Source: Lucinisca nassula
Taxonomy: Eukaryota; Mollusca; Bivalvia; Lucinida; Lucinidae
Direction of reading: 5' to 3'
DNA length: 64,000 bases
NCBI GenBank assembly: GCA_963580285.1
Contig: OY757010.1
Location: 71,762,738 to 71,826,737 of the forward strand
Shown: piece after piece, positions 51,751 to 61,315 of the stretch
Layout: each line of letters starts with the position of its first letter
How positions within the stretch are numbered: position 1 is the stretch's first letter
Made by a program: the position numbers and the translations under genes
Notes under the pieces: generated by a model
Seen by the model: only the letters and a program-made list of their open reading frames with translations
Told to the model about the DNA's origin: nothing
The model's database searches: none

Positions 51751-52175
51751 TAAAAAATGAGTGCCTTTAAGAGCAATGAAAACCTTCATAAGAAAGAAGA
51801 TGGGTCATACTACGCAGTTTCGGCTAATAAAGCCTCATCAGTGACCCTGTAATGATCCGGCAACGAAAGCCAGAGGAAACGTACTGCAATTTTGCGAATT
51901 TCGAATAGGCAGTCAATTCAAAGACTGATATAAATCAAAATGGGGTCCAAATAAATAAAAACCTGTCTAGAATATGAGTCTAAACCAATAATTTATTTCT
52001 GATTTCTCAGAATATTTACGCTGATCGCAAAGGACCAAAAGTAAAATATAAACTGCACTATGGTTGATGTACGGGGAGACGTTTTACGGCCGCCACACGG
52101 CACAACACCAGCTGCAGTGAAGGCAAATAAAAATCAAAAATGAGTGCCTTTAAGAGCAATGAAAACATTCATAAG
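51750..52175 (-). repeat. Repeat L copy inserted in gag
   Basis: Flanked by a direct repeat of about 45 bp (AAAATGAGTGCCTTTAAGAG, then CAATGAAAACCTTCATAAGA) at 51757-51803 and 52138-52180. Inside are GGCTAATAAAGCCTCATCAG-TGACCC and GGGGAGACGTTTTACGGCCG, shared with 22690 and 44490. Gag-like coding resumes at about 52181 (GACAGGTTGAAACTTTGGAG). Confidence 0.6.
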
Positions 52176-52180
52176 AAAGA

Positions 52181-53031
52181 TTAAGACAGGTTGAAACTTT
52201 GGAGGAAGCTTCTCGTTTGGCAGATGATTATGCTTTGACTCATAAAGTAGAAGAAAAACAAAGATCAGGAATTTTTCAGGATCAGTCTCATTTGTGAACA
52301 AGCCTTATCCTCGAAAACCTTATAATCCACAGACAGGTCCTCGATTCTATCCCAGTAATCCTTCTGGTAGTTATAGCCATACATCTAGTACTATGCCCAA
52401 ACTTTCTGGTGAAAATAAAAGCCAGAATCCTTCCAAACCTTCTGGAGAAAACAGAAGCCAGAATTTTTCCAAACCTTCTGGTGAAAACAAAGACCAGAAT
52501 CCCTTATCTCAATCTCAAGTAGTTTGTTATTATTGTAAAAATACAGGTCATTTGATCTCTGAGTGTTTAAAATTAAAGCGAAGGAAAGAAAGAGAAAGAC
52601 AAGAGGAACTTAAGCCTACAGGCTTGACTTCTATAAGGCCAAAACCACAGTCTTGTGTAAGGGAGGAAACTCTTTCTGATACCAAATTATCTGAGACTGA
52701 TTCAGTTATGAAGATTTATGAACCATTCTTGTCAGATGGTTTTGTGTCACTAAATGGTGACAGTTATGCCCATCCTACCCCTATTAAAATCTTACGAGAT
52801 ACTGGAGCTTCTCAATCTCTTATTCTAGCAGATACTCTGCCTTTTTCTGAGAAGACTTCTATGGGCCAAAGTGTCCTTATTCAGGGTGTGGAATGTGGAT
52901 TTGTTAATGTTCCGCTTCATAACGTTTATTTGTCATCAGAGTTGGTATCCGGTTCAGTGGCTGTTGGTATTAGACCTTTACCTTTTAAAGGTGTTCATTT
53001 ATTGCTAGGCAATGACTTAGCTGGAGATTAG
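52181..53031 (+). CDS. Gmr1-like gag end and aspartic protease
   Basis: After the insertion the gag frame reads VETLEEASRLADDYALTHKV. The main open stretch from 52294 has Pro/Ser-rich repeats (KLSGENKSQNPSKPSGEN), then a CCHC zinc knuckle CYYCKNTGHLISEC (C78, C81, H86, C91 counted from 52294). The protease follows, with the active-site triad DTG at residues 169-171 (LRDTGASQSL) and the LLGNDLAG motif at the C-terminus. The knuckle binds RNA; the protease would mature Gag-Pol. No ATG opens this segment; it is part of a polyprotein. The frame ends at a TAG (53029-53031), after which integrase follows in the same frame. Confidence 0.8.
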
Positions 53032-53034
53032 GTT

Positions 53035-54000
53035 GTGGTAAACCCACTTTTGACTTCTAATCCTTGCACTGATCAACCACCGGATCCCATTGAGCAGGAA
53101 ATTCCTGATCTTTATCCGTCCTGTGCAGTCACAAGGGCTATGGCACGTATAGCCAAGCAAACTGATGGGAAACAGGATTTTGATTTTACTGATACCTTTT
53201 TGCGTCAGTCTTTTAATGACGAGATAACAAGGTCTCTGTCTTCAAGCCTGCCTGATAAGCAGACAGATTTTCACGAGAATAAGTCCTCTTTAGATCTAGG
53301 CCATGACAAAATGTCCGGGTCTCAACTAGCTATAGAACAGCGTAAGGATCCTGAAATTTCGCCTTTGTTTGAAAGGGCTTTAGATGAGCATGAAGTATCT
53401 CAGGTCCCAGTCTGTTATTATGTCAAAAAGGACATTCTTATGAGAAAATGGCGTCCGCCCGACGTCTCAGCAGAAGACGAGTGGACAGTCAACCACCAGA
53501 TAGTGGTTCCACGGGTTTACCGTCCCGGATTATTAAACTTGACATATGAAACTCCCATGTCAGGACATTTAGGTGTAAATAAAACCTATCACAAGATCCT
53601 TAATCATTTTTACTGGCCTGGGTTAAAATCAGATGTTTCTCAGCATTGTCGGTCCTGCCATACATGCCAAATGGTAGGAAAACCCAATCAGACTATACCT
53701 AAGGCTCATTTGCAGCCTATACCTGCTTATGATGAACCTTTTAGTCGAATTATTATAGACTGTGTAGGTCCCTTGCCCAGAACTAAGTCTGGCTGTGAAT
53801 ATCTTTTGACTATTATGTGTGCTTCCACACGTTTTCCTGAAGCCATTCCTTTAAGAAATATCAAAACTAAGACAATCGTCAAGGCCTTAGTGAAGTTTTT
53901 CACATTTGTTGGGCTTCCTAAATCTATTCAGTTAGACCAAGGCTCAAATTTTATGTCTGGAATATTTCAACAAGTACTGCATGAACTTAATATCACCATT
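53035..54000 (+). pseudogene. Gmr1-like integrase, truncated in the catalytic core
   Basis: In frame with the protease after one TAG. It begins with a linker (YPSCAVTRAMARI), then the HHCC zinc-binding domain (GHLGVNKTYHKILNHFYWPG and CRSCHTCQ, first His near residue 178 from 53035). The DDE core has D242 in DCVGPLPRTKSG and D301 in LDQGSNFMSG. The catalytic Glu is missing because the frame runs into family A MITE sequence at about 54001, so it cannot integrate DNA. Integrase follows protease directly, with no reverse transcriptase or RNase H between. That is the domain order of Gmr1-like elements and not the usual gypsy order. The 3' part with reverse transcriptase would have lain beyond the break. 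Confidence 0.8.
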
Positions 54001-54072
54001 TTTCAGCTTAAAATTTTCATTTATTCGGCGGTTAGTGTTACAGTGTATTTATATTGGCGTGTTTTCGTGATG
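54001..54072. repeat. MITE family A, right half
   Basis: TTTTCAGCTTAAAATTTTCA to ATTGGCGTGTTTTCGTGATG. No hairpin; marks the break point of the retrotransposon. Confidence 0.65.
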
Positions 54073-54089
54073 ACACATCACTCACTTGT

Positions 54090-54369
54090 CATTACGAAAA
54101 CACGCCTGTACAAATGCATTGTAAACTCTACCGCCAAGAAAAACGATTTTTTTTATGCCGAACATAGTTATATCTTTCTTATTTCTGCTCAAAATATAGA
54201 TTGTGGGTTCTCGTTAGAACCGCCTCGGTGAGGCGGTTCTAACGAGTACCAACAATCTTCGTTTTTGAGCAGAAATAAGAAAAAAAAGGTTTACCCCGGT
54301 AAACCCCAGTTTCACCATATAAAAGAGGGTTCAAGGGGGTCGAAATTATATAGGCGTGTTTTCCTGATG
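54090..54369. mobile_element. MITE family A, complete copy
   Basis: CATTACGAAAACACGCCTGT ... TATAGGCGTGTTTTCCTGAT. Perfect hairpin core TCGTTAGAACCGCCTCGGTG and complement near 54212-54248. Its left half accounts for the C-terminal residues of the open frame that starts in the integrase. Confidence 0.8.
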
Positions 54370-54408
54370 TATTTCGGTAAAGCATGTCCATCTTGGTAAT
54401 CAGTCAAG

Positions 54409-55445
54409 TACGGAACCCGGGAAAGGACATTTCTGTTCCAGTATCTAGCAGAACAGAATTTAAAACAATAAAATTAGAGTGGAGAGGAAAACAAGATTGT
54501 CGTTTAAACGATATACTGTGTCGTTTAAACGACATATTTCTTGTTTTTTGTTCCACTCTGAAAAAGTAGCGTGGGGTTCAAAACAATACAATTAGAATGG
54601 AACAAAACACAAACATGTGTCGTTTAAACGACACATTTCTTGTTTTCCGTTCCACTCTGAAAAAGTAGGGTGGAACATAAAACAATAAGATTAGAATGGA
54701 ACAGAAAAACAAACGACATATTCCTTCTTTTTCTTTCCACTCTGATAAAGTAGCCCGGAATTTAAAATAATAAAGATGTAGTTTAATCGACATAATCTTG
54801 ACCTTTCATTGGCTTATATCACCAACCGATGGAAGGCTAGGATTATATCGTTTAAACGACATATTATGTTGAAAAAGCGAGATCTTGAACCAATGGTAGG
54901 TGAAGATTATGTCGATTAAACGATATCTTTATTGTTTTAAACTCCACGCTACTTTTTCAGAGTGGAACGGAAAAAAAGAAATATGTCGTTTAAAGGACAT
55001 ATTTTTTCTGTTTGATTTGAGGTTTAACGCCCCCGTCAACACTGTTTCGGTCATTTTGGAGACGTTGCTTCCAATTTTGTGGGGCTTTTACCAGACATTG
55101 AGATTAAATGACATCTTAAGCCCTGTCGCCAAATGTAACCAATATGGTTTATAAGCATGGTAGGTTCGACTCACACCGGTTTGCATGGGCAGGCTTAGAT
55201 ACTCTAAGGGTTTACCAGTACTCGTGTCAGCTCTGCGTGGAAGCATCATGCAGCCCATCTATTTCTTCAAGCCCCGATGGGCGGGGGCCAAAACGACATT
55301 TTTTTGTTTTCTGTTCCATTCTAATTTTATTGCTTTAAATTCCACCCTATTTTTTCAGAGTGGGAAAGAAAACATATTCCTTGTTTTCCTCTCCACTCTA
55401 ATTTTATTGTTTTAAATTCTGTTCTGCTAGATATTGGGTTCCGTA
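54409..55445. mobile_element. Fold-back element FB2 with TCGTTTAAACGA palindromes
   Basis: Starts TACGGAACCCGGGAAAGGAC, ends GATATTGGGTTCCGTA. Exact 6-bp target duplication GTCAAG (54403-54408 and 55446-55451). Inner inverted repeats CTAGCAGAACAGAATTTAAA and complement, then nested palindromes. Perfect TCGTTTAAACGA occurs at about 54500, 54520, 54620 and 54848, separated by inverted copies of GTTCCACTCTGAAAAAGTAG. An R3 copy is nested at 55005-55290. Noncoding. Confidence 0.85.
55005..55290 (-). mobile_element. R3 repeat nested in FB2
   Basis: GTTTGATTTGAGGTTTAACG to CCCCGATGGGCGGGGGCC, between the FB2 sequences ACATATTTTTT and AAAACGACATTTTT. Confidence 0.75.
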
Positions 55446-56160
55446 GTCAAGGGTGGATTTGCCTTTTGCTTCGATTTTCTTCTTTTACGAGGCTGAAAGA
55501 CCATTTCTTTGTTGGAATCACTGGCCGACATTAAGTTAAGTTAGGCCAGTACATTTAGCCGGAAATGACCCTTGACCCACAACTAATTCCTTGAGAAATG
55601 TTATCAGCAGTTTTAGTATCAGGAAGGTGTCCTGATTTATAGAAAAAAAGTCCTCAAAAAAATTCCGAGGGGAAAGGGTATTTTTGGGGGTGAAACAAAT
55701 TACGAAAAATGAAGAAAAATCACAAAAACCAGGCGTATGTTAAAAAATCAATACTTGACTTCATTAAATCATCCAAAATGAATATTTCTATCTGGGGAAA
55801 AATAATAAAAATTCTGAAGATAAAGTTTTCTTTTAATTTTTTTTTTGTATATTTTTTTGTGTGAAATTTCGAAAAACAAGTATTAGCTTTTATAAAAAGC
55901 TTGAGTCTATGCTAAGCACACATTAATTTGTGTAGAATTAAAATGTGCCAGTTACTACAAAGTGTAAAAAAGTCACAGATATCAAATGAGGGTTTCCAAA
56001 ACTTATCACCAATGTCACATAAAACAAAATTTCCGATTTTTTTCACTATCAATTACAACTAATTGTACTACATGCCTACATTTACGGTTTCTTCATTTCG
56101 CATTCTAGTTTAAAATTTCATTTTACATTCTAGGTTAATGTCATAAAAAACACAATCTGC
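55446..56160. other. No gene; possible left end of a 4.2-kb element
   Basis: AT-rich. CAACTAATTCCTTGAGAAAT at 55580 has an inverted partner ending at 59813. TTTATAAAAAGCTTGAGTCT and CTAAGCACACATTAAT (55889-55925) resemble 45392-45425 downstream of the SAM-like exon. No ORF supported. Confidence 0.4.
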
Positions 56161-56393
56161 CAAGATTGCCATCTAGAAATGAAAACATTAAGAACTGGAT
56201 GTGGGAAGAACTAGAGCTGTCAGTGAAACTGACTAGGGCCCCGGCAGCGCTATCAGAGGAGTAGGAAAAAATTTGTGGACGGACAGACAGACAGACGGAC
56301 GGACAGAGTGATTACTATAGGGCATCCACACTTTCAGTGCGGGGCCCTAATAAGAAAGTTATGGAGGATAAAAAAATTGTGGACGGACAGACG

Positions 56394-56460
<67 letters not shown>

Positions 56461-56985
56461 GGACGGACAAAATGATTACTATAGGGCACCCACACTTTCA
56501 GTGCGGGGCCACATTATGGTTAACATTTCTGCCAAGTAATATTTAAATCCATCCAGGAATAATAACAAAGTTATTAATTGGACACAGGAAAGACCCTTTT
56601 TTGACCTTTAACCTCTAAGTATGACCTTGACTTTTGAGGTACGGACCTGAGTCTTGCGCGCAACACTCCATCACATTATGGTTAACATTTCTGCCATCCA
56701 GGAATAATAATAACAAAGTTATTAATTGGACACAGGAAAGACCCTTTTTTGACCATTAACCTCTAAGTATGACCTTGACCTTTGAGGTACGGACCTGAGT
56801 CTTGTGCGCAACACTCCATCACATTATGGTTAACATTTCTGCCAAGTAATATTTAAATCCATCCAGGAATAAGAAAGTTATGGAGGATAAAAAAATGTGG
56901 ACGGACAGATGGACGGACAGACAGACAGACAGAGTGATTACTATAGGGCACCCACACTTTCAGTGCGGGGCCCTAATTAAGGGCA
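56160..56985 (+). repeat. Dispersed repeat with (GACA/GACG)n minisatellite
   Basis: ACTATAGGGCAYCCACACTT-TCAGTGCGGGGCC occurs three times (about 56311, 56478, 56939). A GACAGACAGACAGACAGACA tract lies at 56395-56470 with shorter ones at 56275 and 56905. ACACAGGAAAGACCCTTTTT-TGACC occurs twice (56581 and 56730). Peptides rich in TDRQ are artefacts. Confidence 0.75.
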
Positions 56986-57407
56986 AATATATGTTAATTT
57001 TGCAAGTGTGAGAGCAATCGTGCATATCCATGTGATAAACTTTAGGCAGCTTTCAGGTAATTGCTGGGTTTCAATATGCAAATGGTCGTTCCAGCATGAC
57101 CAGAGTTGGGGTGTCCTGGGGTAACCAGAACCAGTCAACAGAATACCAGTCATGACCTTTCATTAAATGCTATCATTAAGATTGTCTACACCCGTGGGCG
57201 TAGACAATAATGGAAAGTCGCTTGAAACAAGAAAAAATTAATATCACTGACATATATCTTAAAAGTAAATCCATATCGGTACTTAACTTCAATAAATCAT
57301 TAAAAAAATGACAGTTTCTGTGCGCCAAAATAAATGATAAGTTATTGGTACACCAAAAGATTTTTTTTTTAGAGGGGGGGGGGGGGGGGGGGACTGCCCG
57401 ATCAGAA
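56986..57407. other. No gene recognised
   Basis: Unassigned sequence ending in a T-run/G-run at 57360-57391. Confidence 0.35.
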
Positions 57408-57747
57408 ATAAGTGAGTTAGTGTGTTTGAGGTTTACATCCCGCCAACAGCAAATGTCATATGCAGTGGTTTCAAAAACATTTCGGCATCTAGATTTCAAG
57501 GAAAGATAGGAGTTTGATTTTCAATGTTATCTGATTAAAGCCCTTACAAATTTATCAAGCGTAGCAGGGGAATAATGTCAAAGTAAACGGGGAAAATCCC
57601 CACTACCCGTCTGTTGATGAAACCCCTGCATACGGAGACCATACCTCGGTTTAAAGACTCATCTGAGAGTCTAGAGAAGCCCTGGGATCGAACCCACGAC
57701 TCCTGGTTTATGAGGCTAGTAGCTTATCCACTACACCATGGAGGCTT
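57408..57747 (-). mobile_element. Nin-DC-like tRNA-derived SINE
   Basis: In its own orientation: GCCTCCATGGTGTAGTGGAT, box B GGTTCGATCCC (plus-strand 57684-57694), ATGAGTCTTTAAACCGAGGT, and tail GCTGTTGGCGGGATGTAAAC-CTCAAACACACTAACTCA. The GGCGGGAYGTAAAMC end is the hallmark used here for a Nin-DC-type 3' domain. Second copy at 23215-23330. Confidence 0.7.
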
Positions 57748-58015
57748 CTTTTAGCAGAAATAAGAAAAATAATGTACATGTACACCCCCTAAAACTCCCC
57801 ACTGCCCCACCCACCCAGGTGTAAATGGGTAGCAGTGGTGTAAAAGTCAACTGCCTCTCCCTCGTGCGCGTGAAAACATCCGGAATGAGTGTTCGAGAGC
57901 GATTAATTAAGCTTTAGGCTTTCATCGCAATCGAACTAAAATAAATTAGTATAAACTAAAACTCCAGTAGGAGGGGGTTTCTATCGAGTACCCACAATCT
58001 ATGCTTTTGAGCAGA
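57748..58015. repeat. MITE A fragments
   Basis: GCAGAAATAAGAAAAATAAT at 57755 and GAGTACCCACAATCTATG at 57982 are pieces of family A. The rest is unassigned. Confidence 0.45.
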
Positions 58016-58272
58016 CATTACGAAACACGCCTAAACAAAAACATTGTCAATTGTTCAGCCCAAAAATGGAATTTTAAGATAAAAAAAAATGATGTTTTTC
58101 TTATTTCTGCTCAAAACATAGATTACGGAGCTCGACAGAACCGCCTGAACTTGGCAGTTCTACCGAGTACCTACAATCTATGTTTTTGAGCTGATATAAG
58201 AAATTTTATATTTATCCCTGTACTATATAAAAGTGGGGATCGAGGGGTCAAAATTATATAGGCGTGTTTTTT
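58016..58272. mobile_element. MITE family A, copy with diverged hairpin
   Basis: CATTACGAAACACGCCTAAA, hairpin TAGATTACGGAGCTCGACAG-AACCGCC / GGCAGTTCTACCGAGTACCT, right end ATATAGGCGTGTTTTTTACC. Confidence 0.7.
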
Positions 58273-58505
58273 ACCCCACCCATCTGGGCTTGGGGTAATA
58301 GATTGGGCTGCTAATGCTTCCGCACAGAACTGATACCGACCGCATATGAGTACTGCTAAACCGCTGAGAATATCCAGAAAAGTTGCTGCGAGTCAGCCTG
58401 TCCATGCATGTAAACCCTTTTGGATTCATTGGGCGGCAGGGATTGAGATGTCATTTTATCTCAATTTTAGGTAAATGTCCCACAAACTTGGAAGCAACGT
58501 CTCGT
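58273..58505 (+). repeat. R3 repeat, 3'-truncated copy
   Basis: CCCACCCATCTGGGCTTGGG to CAAACTTGGAAGCAACGTCT, then cut before the GTTAAACC tail. Confidence 0.65.
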
Positions 58506-58589
58506 TTTCGTGATGAATAAGATAAACCTCAGAATTTTTCTCTGGATTTTTTGCGGGGTGGTCAAATCTCCCAATAGATTTGAATATGC

Positions 58590-59140
58590 GTGTTTTCGTT
58601 ATGTTTTTTATGACCTTAACTTTAAAAAAGTTGGAGGGGCATATTGCTTCTGGTTCGTCCATTCGCCTTTGATGCATAGCATAACGCAAGAAACGTGCAT
58701 GCTAGGGTTTTGAAATTTCATATATCGATTCTTCATGGAAAATTAGCTAACGTGTATTTTTTTCTTATCCGGATTATGCCCCTTTCAAAAGTAATTGCCC
58801 TTTGAATTTTTTTTTATAAAATCTTGTCAGCAAAATATCTCAAAATCTATTGGAGCTAGAGCCTTGTAAGTTGGTGACGAGTAGATGTCCTGATAAACTT
58901 TTGACTAAATACCGAAAAATACTTTGTGGCTAATGACCCTTTGTCACTTTGGGTACATTGAAGGCCTATGCTTTGTGATGCATAGCAAAACTTTACAACC
59001 TTGTATGCCAGGGTTTTGAAATTTCGTTTATGGATTCCTCATGGCAAATTAGCTGAAAGATATTTTTCTCATCCGGATTTTGCCCCTTTTATGGTTGTTT
59101 GAGTCAACCTTTGTGTTCAGTCAGCTCAAAACAGTTATTG
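58590..59140 (+). repeat. Two diverged units of about 306 bp
   Basis: GATGCATAGCATAACG and GATGCATAGCAAAACT, each followed by AGGGTTTTGAAATTTC and CATGG-AAATTAGCT, at about 58671 and 58977. No gene. Confidence 0.55.
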
Positions 59141-60236
59141 TGCGCAATGTTGGGAGACAAAATTTGTAAATCAATTTTAAGGGGTTACACCCTATTATTT
59201 TTCCTGCCTGTTAAAGTCAGCGGCCAATTTCTATTGCAGTAAGTAGATAGGACAGTATTGCAATTGTTCTGATTGTGATTTTGAGTGGTTGCTTCCACAA
59301 AGTCACACATAGCTATCAAAATCTTACGTGCGCCATGTTACCGGAATACACCGTATGCACATATTTACGATATTAATTCATTTGATTCTGATGGCACAAA
59401 TGTGCTTCCATACATTAAAATTTTGTCATGAGACATTGACAAATGTATTTTCCGAACCAAAAAAAAAGTTTATTTTTACAACTTGAACATAGATCTTGTT
59501 TATCAATAGCATACAAGGAAAATATAAATTCCATGTAGTAAAAAATAGAATGTAGATAGACTGCACTTTATCAATTTCTGACGTAAGTTTTGTTTTTGAT
59601 GACGTCATTTGTTTGCGCGTGAGGTGCCTTACAGCCGGTAAAACATTGTATGGTGCTGTCATCTGGCCATTACTTATTTAATGCTTTTTCTGCGGATTAA
59701 ATCCTAATTTTCTCAGAACTGGCACGGATATTTTTTTAGGACTTTTTTTTTGGTAATTAATATAACATAGCCCTGTATTTTGGTGTTAAAAGAATTTCTC
59801 AAGGAATTAGTTGGATCATAAAAATTAAAGTACCTCGCCTAAGTCTGTTTATCATACAAAATATTTACACAATTCTAACGTTTCGAAGTCGTTAATTTTT
59901 TTTAAAAAATATATATATTTTACTCCGAACGCCAAAATCCACGTCATCGTGAATATCAATATTAAAATTAATTTATTTAACGTTCACTGAAGTATAATTA
60001 ACAGTGGGTCAGAAGCAAAGTTATTCGGGAGAAGAACCTTATAAGTATCCATATGCTTCCGTTCTAATCCTGTCATTATTTCATGTGTTGTGTATATCTG
60101 TGTTGTATATCGAAGAATGAAATAAATATGTTTAAACTAAGCAAAGTTTAAGTCAACCTCTACGGGGATATTTGTACAAGACATGTTTAGAGGAGTTAAA
60201 ACAGCACCGGCTGCGAATTTCAATAAATTGAATTTA
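59141..60236. other. No gene recognised
   Basis: AT-rich. Contains the inverted partner (59720-59813) of the sequence at 55580-55670. Open frames on the minus strand have no supporting motif. Confidence 0.35.
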
Positions 60237-60775
60237 TTGGTTGGGCCAATCGGAGTCTAACTGTTGGTTTTCTTTTGCTCCAGCTTTTCAGTGGTTTCTT
60301 GCTGTCGAGACCTCAACACTGTTTCATCTCTGTGGATGATTGAGTTTTGTGTTCACGGAGATGTATCACTAATGAGTTAGAAGGCTATCATGCGGACTGA
60401 ACAAATTGTATGTCTAAATCGTGATGGAAATCATCACGAAAACACGCCTATAATATTTTGACCCCCTTGAACCCTACTTTTATATAGTAAAACTGGGGTT
60501 TCCGGGGGTATACCTTATTTTTCTTATTTCTGCTCTAAAATATAGATTGTGGGTACTCGTTAGAACCGCCTCGATGAGGCGGTTCTAACTAGTGCCCACA
60601 ATCCATATTTTGAGCAGAAATAAGAAAAAAATATCACAATTTTTCATAAAAATGTTTTCATTTTTTCTGCGAGAAAGGTGGCAATGTATTTGTATAGGTA
60701 TGTTTGCGTAATGAAGGGCGTTTCACTGACTGCTCCAAGGCGGTTGTTCTGTCGTGGTTTATTTTTGTTATGGCT
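60237..60775 (+). repeat. Dispersed repeat M, copy 2, split by MITE A
   Basis: CGGAGTCTAACTGTTGGTTT ... CATGCGGACTGAACAAATTG, then MITE A, then CTGCTCCAAGGCGGTTGTTC-TGTCGTGGTTTA. Aligns with 12165-12470. Confidence 0.5.
60432..60713. mobile_element. MITE family A, complete copy
   Basis: CATCACGAAAACACGCCTAT ... TATAGGTATGTTTGCGTAAT. Perfect hairpin at about 60541-60602. Faces an inverted copy 68 bp away. Confidence 0.8.
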
Positions 60776-60781
60776 TGTCAT

Positions 60782-61196
60782 CATTACGCAAACACACCTA
60801 TACAAATACATTGCCACCTTTATCGCTTAAAAAAATGAAAATTTTATGATGAAAAATTGTGATATTTTTCTTATTTCTGCTCAAAATATAGATTGTGGGC
60901 ACTCGTTAGCACCGGCTGCTCGAGGCGGTTCAAACGAGTCATCACAATCTATATTTTAGAGCAGAAATAAGAAAAATAAGGTATACCCCCGGAAACCCCA
61001 GTTTTACTATATAAAAGTGGGGTTCAAGGGGGTCAAATTATTATAGGCGTGCTCGAGGCGGTTCTAACGAGTACCCACAATCTATATTTTAGAGCAGAAA
61101 TAAGAAAAATAAGGTATACCCCCGGAAACCCCAGTTTTACTATATAAAAGTGGAGTTCAAGGGGGGTCAAAATTATTTAAGCGTGTTTTTGCGATG
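60782..61196. mobile_element. MITE family A with duplicated right half
   Basis: CATTACGCAAACACACCTAT at the left. The right half (from CTCGAGGCGGTT to the TATAGGCGTG end) occurs twice, 60921-61051 and 61052-61196, joined at the hairpin tip: TTATAGGCGTG|CTCGAGGCGG. This is an early stage of the kind of expansion seen at 24530-24885. Confidence 0.75.
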
Positions 61197-61315
61197 TGCG
61201 TGTGTATCGCTTATATTTTTTGCTTTGGATAGCCAATGGGCCATTTTGTGACTAAGTAACTGTCCTTTTGGCTTTCCGCTATTGATGTTTCCATTGGAGT
61301 CTAGTTGTTTCATGT

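Noticed and set aside
56275..56546. TDRQTDRQ-type ORFs
   Set aside because: Simple (GACA)n translation.
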